From contig JACEVL010000206.1 of assembly GCA_020284085.1 (NCBI GenBank), forward strand, positions 728,501 through 792,500: a stretch of 64,000 nt of DNA. The letters are read 5' to 3'. The position numbers and the translations under genes are program-made. Below the pieces are notes generated by a model. The model ran no database searches. It was not told where the DNA came from and worked only from the letters and a program-made list of their open reading frames with translations. Shown here one piece after another: positions 1-13,200 of the stretch. This stretch comes from Aporrectodea caliginosa (taxonomy: Eukaryota > Annelida > Clitellata > Crassiclitellata > Lumbricidae). The first letter of the stretch is position 1. Each line of letters opens with the position of its first letter.

Positions 1-155
1 AACAATGGGTGAGAAACCCTTACGGGACCAGCACAAGGTTACCCATGCACACCAACTGTCAAAGACTGCCTTCTTCCGTATGGCCTGGGTCGGGAGTGCC
101 TCTGAGTGGGGATCTTGAAGGGGCGCTATATAAATTCTGATTGATTGGAATTTCT
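1..155 (+). repeat. 3' end of a LINE/SINE with the shared GCGC tail
   Basis: The stretch ends in gagtgcctctgagtgg, a short spacer, then ggggcgctatataaatt and gattgattgg. This tail recurs throughout the window after both LINE coding remnants and tRNA-derived SINEs. Confidence 0.7.
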
Positions 156-261
156 ACTATGGTGTGCAGTATTGCTTTCGATTGATGCAAATGAACTTCT
201 TTCCTTCTGCATAATTTGTATAATTTTGTGATGATTTTAAATATGGTAATCTTCGTATTTC

Positions 262-845
262 AGCGATGCATCATTGCTTTCCTTGCCAAAGGTATGTAAA
301 TACGGGTGACTTAGAGCAATGGCTAAAGTTTCCATGGTCAGTTTAACGTCCAGGTTAAGGGGTGGGGAGGGTAATACAGAGGCAGAGACACACACAAAAC
401 CTCTGTATTCAAGAGATCAGAGCCTCCAAATTGTATTGTGTGTGTAATAGCTACAGAGAGAGATGAGATAGCTTGCGTGCGGACACATTTTCAGAGGGTG
501 CAACAGCAGAGAGGGCACCGGCATATACTTAAAATAGAGCATACCATCTAGACAAAAAAGTTTAAAGAACGCAAAGTTTTAGCAAGGTGAAAGAGCAAAT
601 TGTTGAATAAAAATAATTTGCAAATAATATGGCTATTCATTTAAAGAGAGACTAGAGTTTGTTTAACTGTTGTGTTGTTAAATCTGCAACAATAGAGACT
701 TTAAGATAGCAGATCTATAACAGTTCAAAGAACGCGAAACTGTTTTAGAGAGAGCAAATTGTTGGATAAAATTAGAGAGCTACACCACACAGCATTAGAG
801 AGATGGAGTATTTCAGCGATGCATCGTCGTTACGGGTGACTTTGG
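262..845 (+). repeat. local direct duplication in the first intron
   Basis: Two related blocks occur in the same order. tttcagcgatgcatc followed by tacgggtgactt is at 262-312 and 812-842, and a block with aagaacgc and gagcaaattgttg is at 563-604 and 728-765. Both end in aggcagagacacacac. No gene is seen in 1-1351. Confidence 0.55.
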
Positions 846-867
846 CGTGTCTTCAGTTTACGTCAGA

Positions 868-1101
868 GAGAGAGGCAGAGACACACACAAAGAGAGAGAG
901 TGTGTGTGTGAGAGAGAGAGAGAGAGACAGAGAGAGAGAGACAGAGACAGACAGACAGACAGACAAATAGAGACAGGGAGACAGAGACAGACAGAGAGAG
1001 ACACACACACAGAGTGAGAGAGAGAGAGAGAGAGTGAGAGAGTGTGTGTGTGATAGAGACAGGCACAGAGAGGGAGACAAAGAGAGACAGACAGACAGAC
1101 A
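868..1101 (+). repeat. GA-rich microsatellite
   Basis: An imperfect agag/agac/acac repeat. Open frames on the minus strand here are Ser/Leu-rich low-complexity artefacts. Confidence 0.9.
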
Positions 1102-1351
1102 ATCTTGCCGTTTCATCAAATTATAGATATCTTGTGCGTTAAACACCAGTGTGATTGAAGTTATTTAATAATTACTACTAATAATTTTTGGGCAATTATT
1201 TTCTGTTATACTCTTTATTTTATGTAACCTTTAATGTCGTTCTTATAATGATCAGAATAATAATGATAATAATGATGATGATGATATTAAGTCTTGCTGG
1301 GGTTTTCCATGGTAAATGTTTGTGACGGTGAAACATTTCTTTTTGATGCAG

Positions 1352-1454
1352 TGAAAAATCCGGCAAAGAGTTCAAAAACATAACCGAGATCATCGAAAAG
1401 AAAGATGACTTTTCCGAGCTGACGTTGCTGAAGCACTCAAACGACTCTAAAATA
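1352..1454 (+). CDS. SORT1: sortilin exon: first VPS10 blade in window
   Basis: The acceptor is a pyrimidine-rich tract ending tgatgcag and the donor is gtaagt. The second reading frame after one split base gives a segment with GKEFKNIT, matching the human sortilin stretch GKNFKDIT. It ends in phase 0. The first base completes a codon begun in an exon upstream of the window. Confidence 0.88.
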
Positions 1455-3916
1455 GTAAGTGATAGAGAGTGAATTCTTAACTCTGCCAAACCGACTTGTT
1501 AAAAACTGTACCTGAAACGGCAAAAGAGAATATTTACCGAAGAAAAATCTCCCCATTGAAAATTTAATTTGAAGAGAAAAGTCTACCTCTATTTGGAAAT
1601 TTACATGGTACATGAAATTCAGAGAAAAAGTACACCCATCTTTGGAAATTTTACGTGGAATTTTATCCTGTTTGGAAATTTTACATGAAATTAAGAGAGA
1701 AGTTTAACCGTCTTTGGAAATTACACTTGAAATTAAGAGAAAAGTTTGCTTGTTTGAAGTTTTGCTTGAAATTAAGAGAAGTTCTTCCCTTGCTGTAAAT
1801 TTCACTTGAAAATTAAGAGGAAAGTTCATACCACTTTATTTTACGTGAAATTGAGTGGACATTTTTGGCTATGAAAGACTTCACCCGTCGAAAATCATGT
1901 TTGAGAAGAATTTACCGATGGATTAGACATAAGGATCCTGAGTGGACGAGTGGGTTTTGCCCGCTTGTTGCGCCGGCGACGGGTTCACATGTCAATTAAT
2001 TTCTCATCTTTTGCTGGGTGGATGCATTATAGACGTGGAGTACAATACAACACACAATACAACACATAATATAACATATAACAAGTGTTCAAATACAATA
2101 CAATACAATATGATTAGATTTGTATTAGCGAGTTTTTACGGTTTCTGTGCAGGTCTACCTCGTAGCAAATTCTCTCATGGGTCTGTCTACGCTGTATGTG
2201 TCGTTGGATGGCGCGGAGACGTTCCAGAAAGTTCCGCTGGAGTTCAAGCTGGAATCGGCGGTTGTCTTCCATCCGACGCGGGTCGGTCACATCTTGGCAA
2301 TAGATGAATATAGAAAGGTAAGTGGGTGGATGGATTTTGGATGGGTGGGTGGGTGGGTTTAGTGGGTGTATGGATTAGTGAATGTGTGGTTGAGTGGATG
2401 AGTGGTGGGTTTAGTGGGTGAATGGATGAATTAATGGATGGATTATGGATGGGTGGATGGTATTGTAGTGGGTGGATGGATGGGTGAATAGTGTGGTTGG
2501 ATGGATATTGGATGGGTGGGCGGGTTTAGTGGGTGAATGAATGGATGGATTTTTGGATGGGTGGGTGGCTTTGGTGGGTGGATGGATGGGTCACTGGTGG
2601 ATTGATGAATGGATGGATTTTGCGATGGGTGGGTGGCTTTGGTGGGTGGATGGATGGGTCACTGGTGGATTGATGAATGGATGGATTTTGGATGGGTGGG
2701 TGGCTTTGGTGGGTGGATGGATGGATGGGTGGGTGTTTAAACATTGGGGTGGGTTATAAATGATTGAGTGTGTGGTTGGGTGTTGATGGAATTATGGAAG
2801 GATGGACTAGTGATTGGTTGGCTGTTACTTAGTTACATGATGTATGAACAGAAGTGTTGACTTTAATAAAAATGGCTCTACATAAATGTCTTATTGGATT
2901 ACGTTACGTTCTGTTGTTTAGGTTCTTTACTGGAGCAAAGACAAGGGACTCAGCTGGACGAAGATCAAGTCGAATGTAATGGCCGCAAAATGGTTAGCTC
3001 CACTTCTCTTACTTCTCTGTTACGATCTTTCTGTTACGATCTTGTTACATTCTGTTACGATCTTGTTACATTCTGTTTGATGTTACATCTGTTACGACTG
3101 TTATTCTGTTATGATCTGTTACATTCTGTTATGATCTGTTACATTCTGTTATGATCTGTTACATTGGTACCGGCCCGCTATTCCGGGGGGCCGCTATTCC
3201 GGGGGTCCGCTATTCCGGGGGTCCGCTATTCCGGGGGGCCGCTATTCCGGGGTCCTATTCCGGGTCCGCTATTCCGGGGGGCCGCTATTCCGGGGTCCGC
3301 TATTCCGGGGGTCCGCTATTCCGGACTAATGAAGACAAATATATATGTATATAATTATGTACAATTGTACATTATATGTATATATATGCATGTATATATA
3401 TATATATATGTTTGTATATGTATATATGTTTATATACATAACTGTATTTGTAACTATATACATGTACATTTTATATATTTGGATATTAGTGTATATATAT
3501 ATAGATATATATGTGTGCATATGTATACATACATATATATATGTGTATATGTACATATATGTTTATATATGTAATATATACATATGTATGAAGCCTATCT
3601 ATATGTATATATGTATGTATATACTATATGTATATAGATGTATGTGTGTATATGTTCATGTATATATATATGTAAATACGTATATAAATGTACTTATGTA
3701 AATATATATATGTGTGTATATATATGTAGATATACATATATATGTGTATATATGTATGTATAGGTATGTGTAAGTAAATAAATATTTAAGCATGAATATG
3801 TGTTTAAATACCTACATACCTGTATATATACATGAATATACATATACTTACATGTAAGTATATATATATTTATGTATGTACATATGTATAACTACAAACA
3901 TACATGTACATACATA

Positions 3917-3956
<40 letters not shown>

Positions 3957-4163
3957 TTACATATAACCATACAAACACATAGACACAAATACATATATAT
4001 GTACACAAACATGTATACATGCACACACATATGTATTTATACCTAAGTACATATATATACGTATATACATATACATGTACATATACACATACATCTATAT
4101 ACATATATCCATACATACATACATACATACATACATACATACATACATACATACATACATACA

Positions 4164-4195
<32 letters not shown>

Positions 4196-7100
4196 CAAAT
4201 ATAGATACTTACATATATGTATATACATATATATATTCACACAGATATATATATATATATATATATATATATTTCATATGGTTACGTATCGATAGTCCGA
4301 AGGTACGATAGTCCGAAGGTTCGATAATCCGAAAGTTCGATAGTCCGAAGGTTCGATAATCCGAAGGTTCGATAGTCCGAAGGTTCGATAGTCCGAAGAT
4401 TTCATGGTAAAACATATTTGCATATGTACATGTATATGTATATGGACAGTATATGTATACATGCATGCGTGTATATGTATATATATGTTTGTATATGTCT
4501 ATATATATTTGTATATATATATACGTATTTATATATATGTGCATATGTATATATATATATGAATATAAGTTTGTATATATAATTTTATATATATGTATTT
4601 ATATACATATTTTATATATACACATGCAATGCATGTATATATGTATTTACATATATGCATGTGTGTATTTACATAATTATATATACATTTAATTAATTAT
4701 ATTTAATTATATATATATATGTAATTATATATATGTATATTGTATTATATATTTTATGTATTTTATTATTTTATTTTAAAATAATTATTATTATAATAAA
4801 ATATAAAATAATAGATTAATTATAGTTATTAATATATCATTATAATTATAATTAAAATATTAATTAATTATCATAATATTACTTAATTATTTATTATAAT
4901 AACATAATTATTAAAAAATATATATTAATAATTAATATCATTAATAAATATATTTAATTATTTATTATAATTATAATATATAATATCAAAATATTATATT
5001 AATTAATATAATATATTAATATTATAAATATATAATATTATTTATTAATTATTAATATATAATATTAAATAATTAATATTATTATAATTACATAATTATA
5101 TAATACATAATTATTAAATTATATATAAAATAATATATATACACATATAGATATATATTGTATATTATTTATTATTATATGTATTTGAATATATATTTAT
5201 GTATATAATATATATAATTATAATTATATAATTAATATTAACACTAATATTATTAATTATATTAATATTAATCATATATAATAATTAATTTGATTATATT
5301 ACTATAATATATATTATTAATTATAAATTGAATTATAATATATATAAATTATATATATTATTTATATTAATATAATTAATTATATTCATTTAATTATATA
5401 TTATATAATTTATATACATAAATATAATATATATATAATTATTATATAATAATTATTATATAATAATATATGCAATACATATACATATATATGTACATGT
5501 ATATACATAGTAAATACATATATATGTATATACATATTCTTACATATATCCATACATAAATATATACAGTACACATATATACATATATATGTTCATATAT
5601 ACATAGTAAATATATATTTATGTATATACATATATATGCATATATATATATATATATATCTGTATATATACATATGCAATTATGCACACACACATATATG
5701 TATATAATATATAGATATATTATATATACATATGTACATATATATATATATAAATATCATACATATATACACAAACTTACATACATATATATATACATAT
5801 GTACATAGTAATTACGTATATATATATCCATATATATACATATAATATATATACATAGCCTACGTATATATATCCATATATATATACATATATGTACATA
5901 TATAGATATAAATTCATATATAGAAACATATATACATATACAAACATATATACATATACATGCATATACATGCATATATATATACATATACTGTACATAT
6001 ACATATATGACTATATGTACATATGCATATGATATGTTTTACCATGAAATCTTCGGACTATCGAACCTTCGGACTATCGAACCTTCGGACTATCGAACCT
6101 TCGGATTATCGAACCTTCGGACTATCGACCTGTTCCCATTTCATATATATCCAGATGTATATACATATATAACATTTGTGCATGTATATAGATCTATATA
6201 CATATATATATATATACAAACATATGTATACATATTCAAACATGTATATATATATATATATAAATCGATACATATACATGCATATATATACATATAATGT
6301 ACAATTGTACATAATTATATACATATATATTTGTCTTCATTAGTCCGGAATAGCGGACCCGGAATAGCGGACTCCGGAATAGCGGCCCCGGAATAGCGGA
6401 CTCTGTTACGAATAGCGGACCCCTGAATAGCGGACCCTCGGAATAGCGGCCCTCGGAATAGCTGCCCCGATCTGTTACATTCTGTTGTGATCTGTAAGTT
6501 TTATTATGTCCTGTTACATTCTGTTGTGTAACATTACGTTTTGTTACATTCTCTTACATGCTAGTACGATCTGTTACATTCCGTTGCAATCTGTTACATT
6601 CTGTTACATTCTAGTATGATCTGTAAGTTTTATTACATATTCTGTTTCATTCTATTACATTCTGTTACATTCTCTTATTTTCTGTTACATTCTATTGCTT
6701 TCTGTTATGCCCTGTTGTGGTCTGTTATGTTACATATTGATTTCTTTTACTTTGTGTGATGATCTATTAGTCTTTTTTTTGCTATTTGAGGTGGGTTGTT
6801 ACAAGCTGTTGTAATTCAATTTAATTTTAATTCAATTTTAGAATATTACCTACTTATAACTCAGCCAAGAGGTTCCAGTTTGTTATAAAGCGAGTCCCAT
6901 GTTATAAATTGGTTCCATTGTGTTGTTAAGAGGTCTCCACTATGTCTAGAGGTTCCAGTTTCGTAGTTAGAATACGGTTATTGTGGCCTGTAGTGTCTGA
7001 TGTCTGACAGTGACTTTGTCTTAACAGGGGAACAGGGTCTTCAGTCGACGAAGTTTTCGTCATCACAAACAACAACACGGAGAGCATCTTCTTCGAGAGT

Positions 7101-7997
7101 AAGTTTGACGTTCCGCATTTTACGCTTTTCCATTTTAACGGTTTGAATGACGAACCTGTGGAACATCAGATCACTGGATCATTCAAATTAGAGGGCTTCA
7201 ATTGAATTTCAATTTGTCGCCAGATTTATGTGTGCCCTGCCTGGACGTAATTAACAGTCAGCTGTGTGGCCTTTGTAAGTGCAGACATGTGGTGGCTTCG
7301 TTTGGGCTTGCTTTTTAATTGGTCTAGATTCCGAGTTTTCAGCTCACTGCATGAGACTCCGATATCTGTGTCTGTGTCTGTCTGTCTATGTGTCTTCCTG
7401 TCTGTCTGCCTGTGTGTCTTCCTGTCTGTCTGTGTAAGTCTAGTAAACGGTGTCCGAAGTTTTATCCCATGTAATTTTAATAATTAGGGAATAATTGGAG
7501 GCTTGTGATTGCCACACAAAAGCTTCCCGATATAATTGTCAGTCACCTTATCGGTCTGGATTAGGGCTCTGTGTAAACGGAATCTGTGAGAAATCTCGGA
7601 GACATCCTGTTCTAACCGTCAATTGCTCCCCCTCCCCGCCTAACCTCTGACCTTGTCTCGTGTCGTTAGATCCGGGTTTGTTACGGTAAACTGAAACCTC
7701 GCATCCACTCCCGGATTTGTGGTTGATATTGATTGTCGCTTACAAAGGTTGGGTGGGGTGGGAGAGGGCTGACAGAACAGAGGCGGCAAGACAGGGTGAG
7801 GGGAGAGAGAGAGAGAGGGACAGGGAGGGTGACTGGGACGGACAGACAGGAAGAAGGATGACGGAGATAGCGAGACGAGGCAGATAGGAGAGACGGAGAC
7901 AGAGAGACAGATAGACAGACAGACAGAGGAAGAGAGAGAGAGAGAGAGAGAAGAGAGGAGAGAGAGAGGAAGAGAGAGAGAGAGAGAAGAGAGAGAG

Positions 7998-8052
<55 letters not shown>

Positions 8053-10118
8053 AGGGAGGGAGGGAGGGAGAGAATGTGGGAAGGCAGCTGCAGAAACGTT
8101 TGTATGATGTATGAGAAGATACAGAGGGAGAGACAGACAGCCACACATACAGACATACAGAGAGTGGGTTATAAAGCTTTGTAAATCGATACAGCGAATT
8201 GGCTCTGATACCGGAAAAGCGTATAGCGCATGTGAGCGGAAAGTTCTTCTGATGTTATCGGAAAGTTTGTCTGTTTCTAATTGTTGAGGGTATCACGCCC
8301 AATGATACTCCGACAATTTGCGACAGCAGCTGTCCAATTTAATATCCGTTCTATCTATGTGTGAAAGCCGATTCCAGAAGGGCGTCATTGTTCTAATCGT
8401 TGTCTGTGAGTTCATTGTTCTTTGGTGCCATGTCTGAAACGTCTCTGCCATCCTATCCCATGTGTAATTGGAAACATATTGTCCCAGGCACAATGATGTG
8501 TTTATGCTATCGTGTGTACAATTGTATGGTATGAATTTATACATACGAAGTTGCATACTTAGGTACATTGTATATACATCTTGAAGGGGCACTATGTAAA
8601 TTTAAATTGATTGATTGATGGACATACATTATACTATATATATGTGGGGCGCGGTGGTGTAGGGGTATGTTCGGTGCCTTGCAGCCGGAGGGTTGCGGGT
8701 TCGAATCCACCACAAGCCGCCGCGTAGGGACCCTGGGCAAGTCCTTCACTCGAAATTGCTCATGCGCTCGGCGTGAAACTTCGATTCAGCGTCCGCGCAG
8801 TAGTCGGGAGCGCCTCTGAATAGAAATCTGAAGGGGCGCTATAACAATTGCTTATACATACATACATACATACATACATACATACACACATACATACATA
8901 CATACATACATACATACATACATACATAACACACAAACATAAACACACTTGCTTACATGCACACACACAAACATACAAGCGCAGATATGTGATTATATAG
9001 ACATGCAAAAACCTATGCACATATCTTTGTATACACACGAGTTCTGTTACGCACACGTAACACACGCACACATACACACACAAACATACATATATATACA
9101 GACAGACAAAAGGTTAGCTACATGGCGAGAGTGAGGCAGCAGAAGGGAAGAAAACCTTTATATACATGTGATCTTTATCATTGTTATTGGATTAAAATTA
9201 TAATTTAAAATAGCTGAGAGGCCGAGAGCACAAAAGTTTCTAATGCATTGTTTCGCAATAACAGAATTTATTATATTATTAATCGATATATTTATTATAA
9301 TACTATTAATTTATATCAGTGATAATATTATCAATTAATATTAATCATAATATTTGTTAATATATTTCTGTTAGTATTATTAGTTAATATATTCAAGATA
9401 TTTTTAATACATTTTTGATAATACTATTCATGTGTATCAGTGATATCATAATATTAATTAATATATTCATTCATTCTGAAGATTTATACAGCGCCCCTTG
9501 AAGTTTAATACTCGGGAGCGCTCCCGACCCAACTGTGTGGCTGAAAAGGATGGAAAAGGATTAGTATTATTAATTAATAGGTTTAAGATATTATTAATTA
9601 ATATATTGATGTTATTATTATTAATATGTTTAATTTATTATTAATTAATATATTTATGATAATACTATTTATTAATATCAGTGATAATATTATTAATTAT
9701 GATGATCTGATTGTGTTGCGTAGTGATTAGTACGGCTGGTAGCGTCCTGGAGAAGTCGAGTGACTTTGGTTCAACTTGGAAGACGCTACGCGACCGAGTC
9801 TATACGTTCGGCATGGGTGATAAATTCCTCTATGCCTCCATCTACAAGGATCGGGTGAGTAGGCGGTTGATCATGTCACGATCTCTTTCGGTCAGTCAGT
9901 CGATCTTGTGGTCAGAGTCAGCGGTGTCTGTTGCATGGTCTGATCAAAATTGTGGACTTTGAGAGGCTTGAAAAAGTGCTTCATAAGATCTCTGTCTGTC
10001 TCTCTGTGTTTCTTTCTGTCTCTGTCCGTCTCTGTCTGTCTGTCTCTGTCTCTCTGTCTCTGTCTCTCTGTGTGTCTGTCTCTCTCTGTGTCTCTCTGTG
10101 TGTGTGTCTCTCTCTGTC

Positions 10119-10151
<33 letters not shown>

Positions 10152-10165
10152 TTCTTTCTGCTTCA

Positions 10166-10201
<36 letters not shown>

Positions 10202-13200
10202 TTTAAAGTTAAGAATGGAGGTGCTTGTTAGGGTTAGCGTGCTGGACTCTCGATTGAGAGGTCGGGGTTCAAATCCAGCCAGGGCAGAAATTTGGTTCAA
10301 GATTTATGCTCCACCTGCACCCACTAGCTACCTCAGCTGTAACGAGTGCACTGACTCTGCACTGTCGGTTGGAGGATTAGACGGCGAAGGAGAGGACTGG
10401 TCACCCGCCCTCATATGCCGAGGCTAAGAAATTGAAGTCGCAAACACTTCATACCCATGGCTGCCTCAGGGCTAGCTTAAGGGACTGCTCTCCTTAGGCG
10501 CCCTTGTAGCGGTATGGCCGCATCACGGGGCGCCATATAAATTGTCGTTATAATAATTATTCTTATTATTATTATTCTCTATCTGTTGTTATGCGTTGTT
10601 CTGTTTTCTGCAGTCTCCAGGCAGCGACCGCTTTCTCGTAGTTTCAACCGACTCCGGTGCGTCATGGAACGAAGTCCTTTTGCCCGTCATCACTCCCGAA
10701 CGGGTTCGTACTACGCTTACCTTCACTCACCATCTTTCTCTAAATCTCATCCCGCTTTCATAACGATTAAGTAAGTAAGTGTGTAATTGCGAAGCTTCAA
10801 TGTTCGATTGGAAAACAAATGGGAGGGCAGTATTCGATTTGAAGATGATATCATGATTAGAACACTGATTGGCCTTTGACGTGCTTTGTTGTGAACTAAT
10901 TGTTTTAATTGTTTAAGACACATGGATTGGTTGTTGAACTGCGGCCTGTAATGCGACGACATTTGATATGATGTAACTGAACATTTATATAGCGCCCCTG
11001 CAAGATATCTACTCAAAGGTGCACTGTGCGGTAGCCTATATGATGCTAAATGTCATTGGGAACGAATATATTACATCAGTTAGCAAAAAAATGTACTGTA
11101 AGCTGAAAGAGTCACCAGTGGCGGGTCCACGCACACACGTGGAGACCAAACAACAGATTCCCGTCGTAACAGCTGAAGATGGCATGGATGTTCATCAGTT
11201 ACCTCATGCAATCATGTGTCTGTTTCAATAAGGTGACGATCTTTGACTCGACCGAACTGGGAAAAGGAAAACGGAGACAATCTGCCAGTACCCATAGCCC
11301 CCACCACAATTGCCCCAAAGCCATTGCAACGCTTAGACGACGGTTTATGTCGGGCGCCTGTGTGTTTGAGTCTGCTTTGTTTTGGTATACAATATAATAC
11401 TAGATAATTGCCCGTCCTAGGACGGTGAAATTCCTTCAATGAAGATATCACATACTGACGAACAAAAGAAGCAGTTTAGATGGCGATCCGAAGTCGTTCA
11501 GTTCATTCCTCTGCCACTTCCCCTCACTGTTCCTTTCCCCTTCCCCTTCCTGTCTCCTTTCCCCTTTCCTCTACCCTCCACTTCCACCTTCCCTCCCCTT
11601 TTATACAATTAATATACTTCATAAAAGTGTGCAATATATATAGCACAATCTTATCTGAGCAAAATCTTAAAAGGGACCATGATTTGATTTGACAGAAATG
11701 AAGCAGAAGACGAGCATCCTTCGAAAGAAGAAGACTCGAAGAGTGGGCGAAACTCAGTCAGTGGCTTCACTTGACGCCTGGACAGCAGGAACCAGTAAGA
11801 CTGTCTTATCTCTGAACGTAATTGCCTCCTGAATGGCGTCAATAAACATTGATCGAATAGAATTGAACTACGTACATAATGTCTAATAGACTGCAGAGAC
11901 AAAGTAGCCTATATACTAGAATAAAAACAACAAAGTAATAATTTTGCTAGCAGACGATTATAGTTTCAACTCCCATATTCGATGTTCTCATGTGTATTTC
12001 TTAAAATCACCCCGTTGCCAGCAGCCAATTATCCATAGGCTTCAGACGAGATCCTTTTGGGCTCTATACGGGATTCCATGGGAATATGGGTTCTATACGG
12101 GCTCCATATTGGCATGCTGGCAAGGCCATTGCGTTACAATATTCAGTCTGTTGTGGCCAGAGTCCATATGCAAAGGCGTTGTTGGAAAAGGGTCCCTATG
12201 ACTAGATTCTAGATTGCTTGGACCTCACCCCGCGAAACTCAATGTTCGTTTTAACAATAACCTCCGCGATTGGTTCTTGATTTCCAGGATCTGTGGTAGG
12301 CCCGGCAGGTTTGGAATGGCCTTCCTCTTGAGCTGCGCCTGTTCCATAGGTCACTCTCTGACACATTATACAAGCGCTTGAAAACTGTTCTTTTTGACCG
12401 TGCTGGAGTCAGGAGCACCTCTGAGTAGTTTCCTTGAAAAGGTGCTATATAAATACTTGAATGAATGAATAACAGACTAATAATATTATAATGATAAAAT
12501 AATAATAATAATTGTTTGTCATCGTGCAGACACCGGCCGAGGGACCCTCTACACCTCGGACGCCACCGGGATCGTCTTTTCCGAGTCCCTGGCGAACCAC
12601 CTCTACCCGAACTACGAGGACCTGACGGACTTCTACCGGGTCCAGTCGATGAGGGGCGTCTACATCGCCAGCCAGCTGCTGGAGGACGACAGCATCCACA
12701 CGATGATCACGTTCGATCGCGGAGGAGAGTGGCAACCGATCCGAAGGCCAGAGGGAGTGCCGTGCAAGGACGAGACCAAGGTCGGTTTCATTGTTGGAGT
12801 TTCTATTCCTTCAGGCTGTTAAAACTAAGTACGCTGACTGTTCAGTTTTATCTGGAATGGCCGATCTCTTGACCAGTTCTGGCATGCCTCTGGTTTCCCT
12901 GACATGTCGTTTCTTCATGCAGTTGTTTGTTCGTTCATTAGTTCATTCATTAGTTCTGTCGTTCATTGGTTCGTTCATTCGTTCTTTAGTTCATTCGTTC
13001 ATTGGTTAGTTCATTGGTTCGTTCATTGGTTTGTTCATTGGTTCGTTCATTACTTCATTCGTTCATTGGTTCGTTCATTCTTTCATTGGTTGGTTCATTG
13101 GTTCGTTCATTCATTCATTGGTTTGTTCATTGGTTCGTTCATTAGTTCATTGGTTCGTTCATTGGTTCATTGGTTAGTTCATTCGTTCATTGGTTCGTTC

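Larger units (their letters stand above)
3168..6469. mobile_element. 3.3-kb inverted-repeat element of unknown class
   Basis: The arms are mirror images. From outside in each has a (CCGCTATTCCGG)n array, a unique block beginning ggactaatgaagacaaat and running through tgtacaattgtac, an alternating TATG/CATA tract, a (CGATAGTCCGAAGGTT)n array, and a block ttcatggtaaaacatat. The unique outer block at about 3326-3384 is matched by the reverse complement of about 6292-6350 with no mismatch that I can see. The centre is extreme AT sequence. I see no coding region. The arms differ in length because the left dinucleotide tract is longer. It could be a foldback transposon, a MITE-like element or a satellite palindrome. 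Confidence 0.8.

Noticed and set aside
3164..6324. Many Tyr/Ile/Met/Cys-rich open frames, some over 100 codons
   Set aside because: They are translations of alternating TA/TG/CA tracts and of the inverted-repeat arms, overlap on both strands, and have no splice or domain support.
11019..11231. Region with [10 protein letters not shown] as the missing sortilin exon
   Set aside because: Slight resemblance to the human LAANDDMVFMHVDE segment, but no proper donor, and the similarity fails after a few residues.
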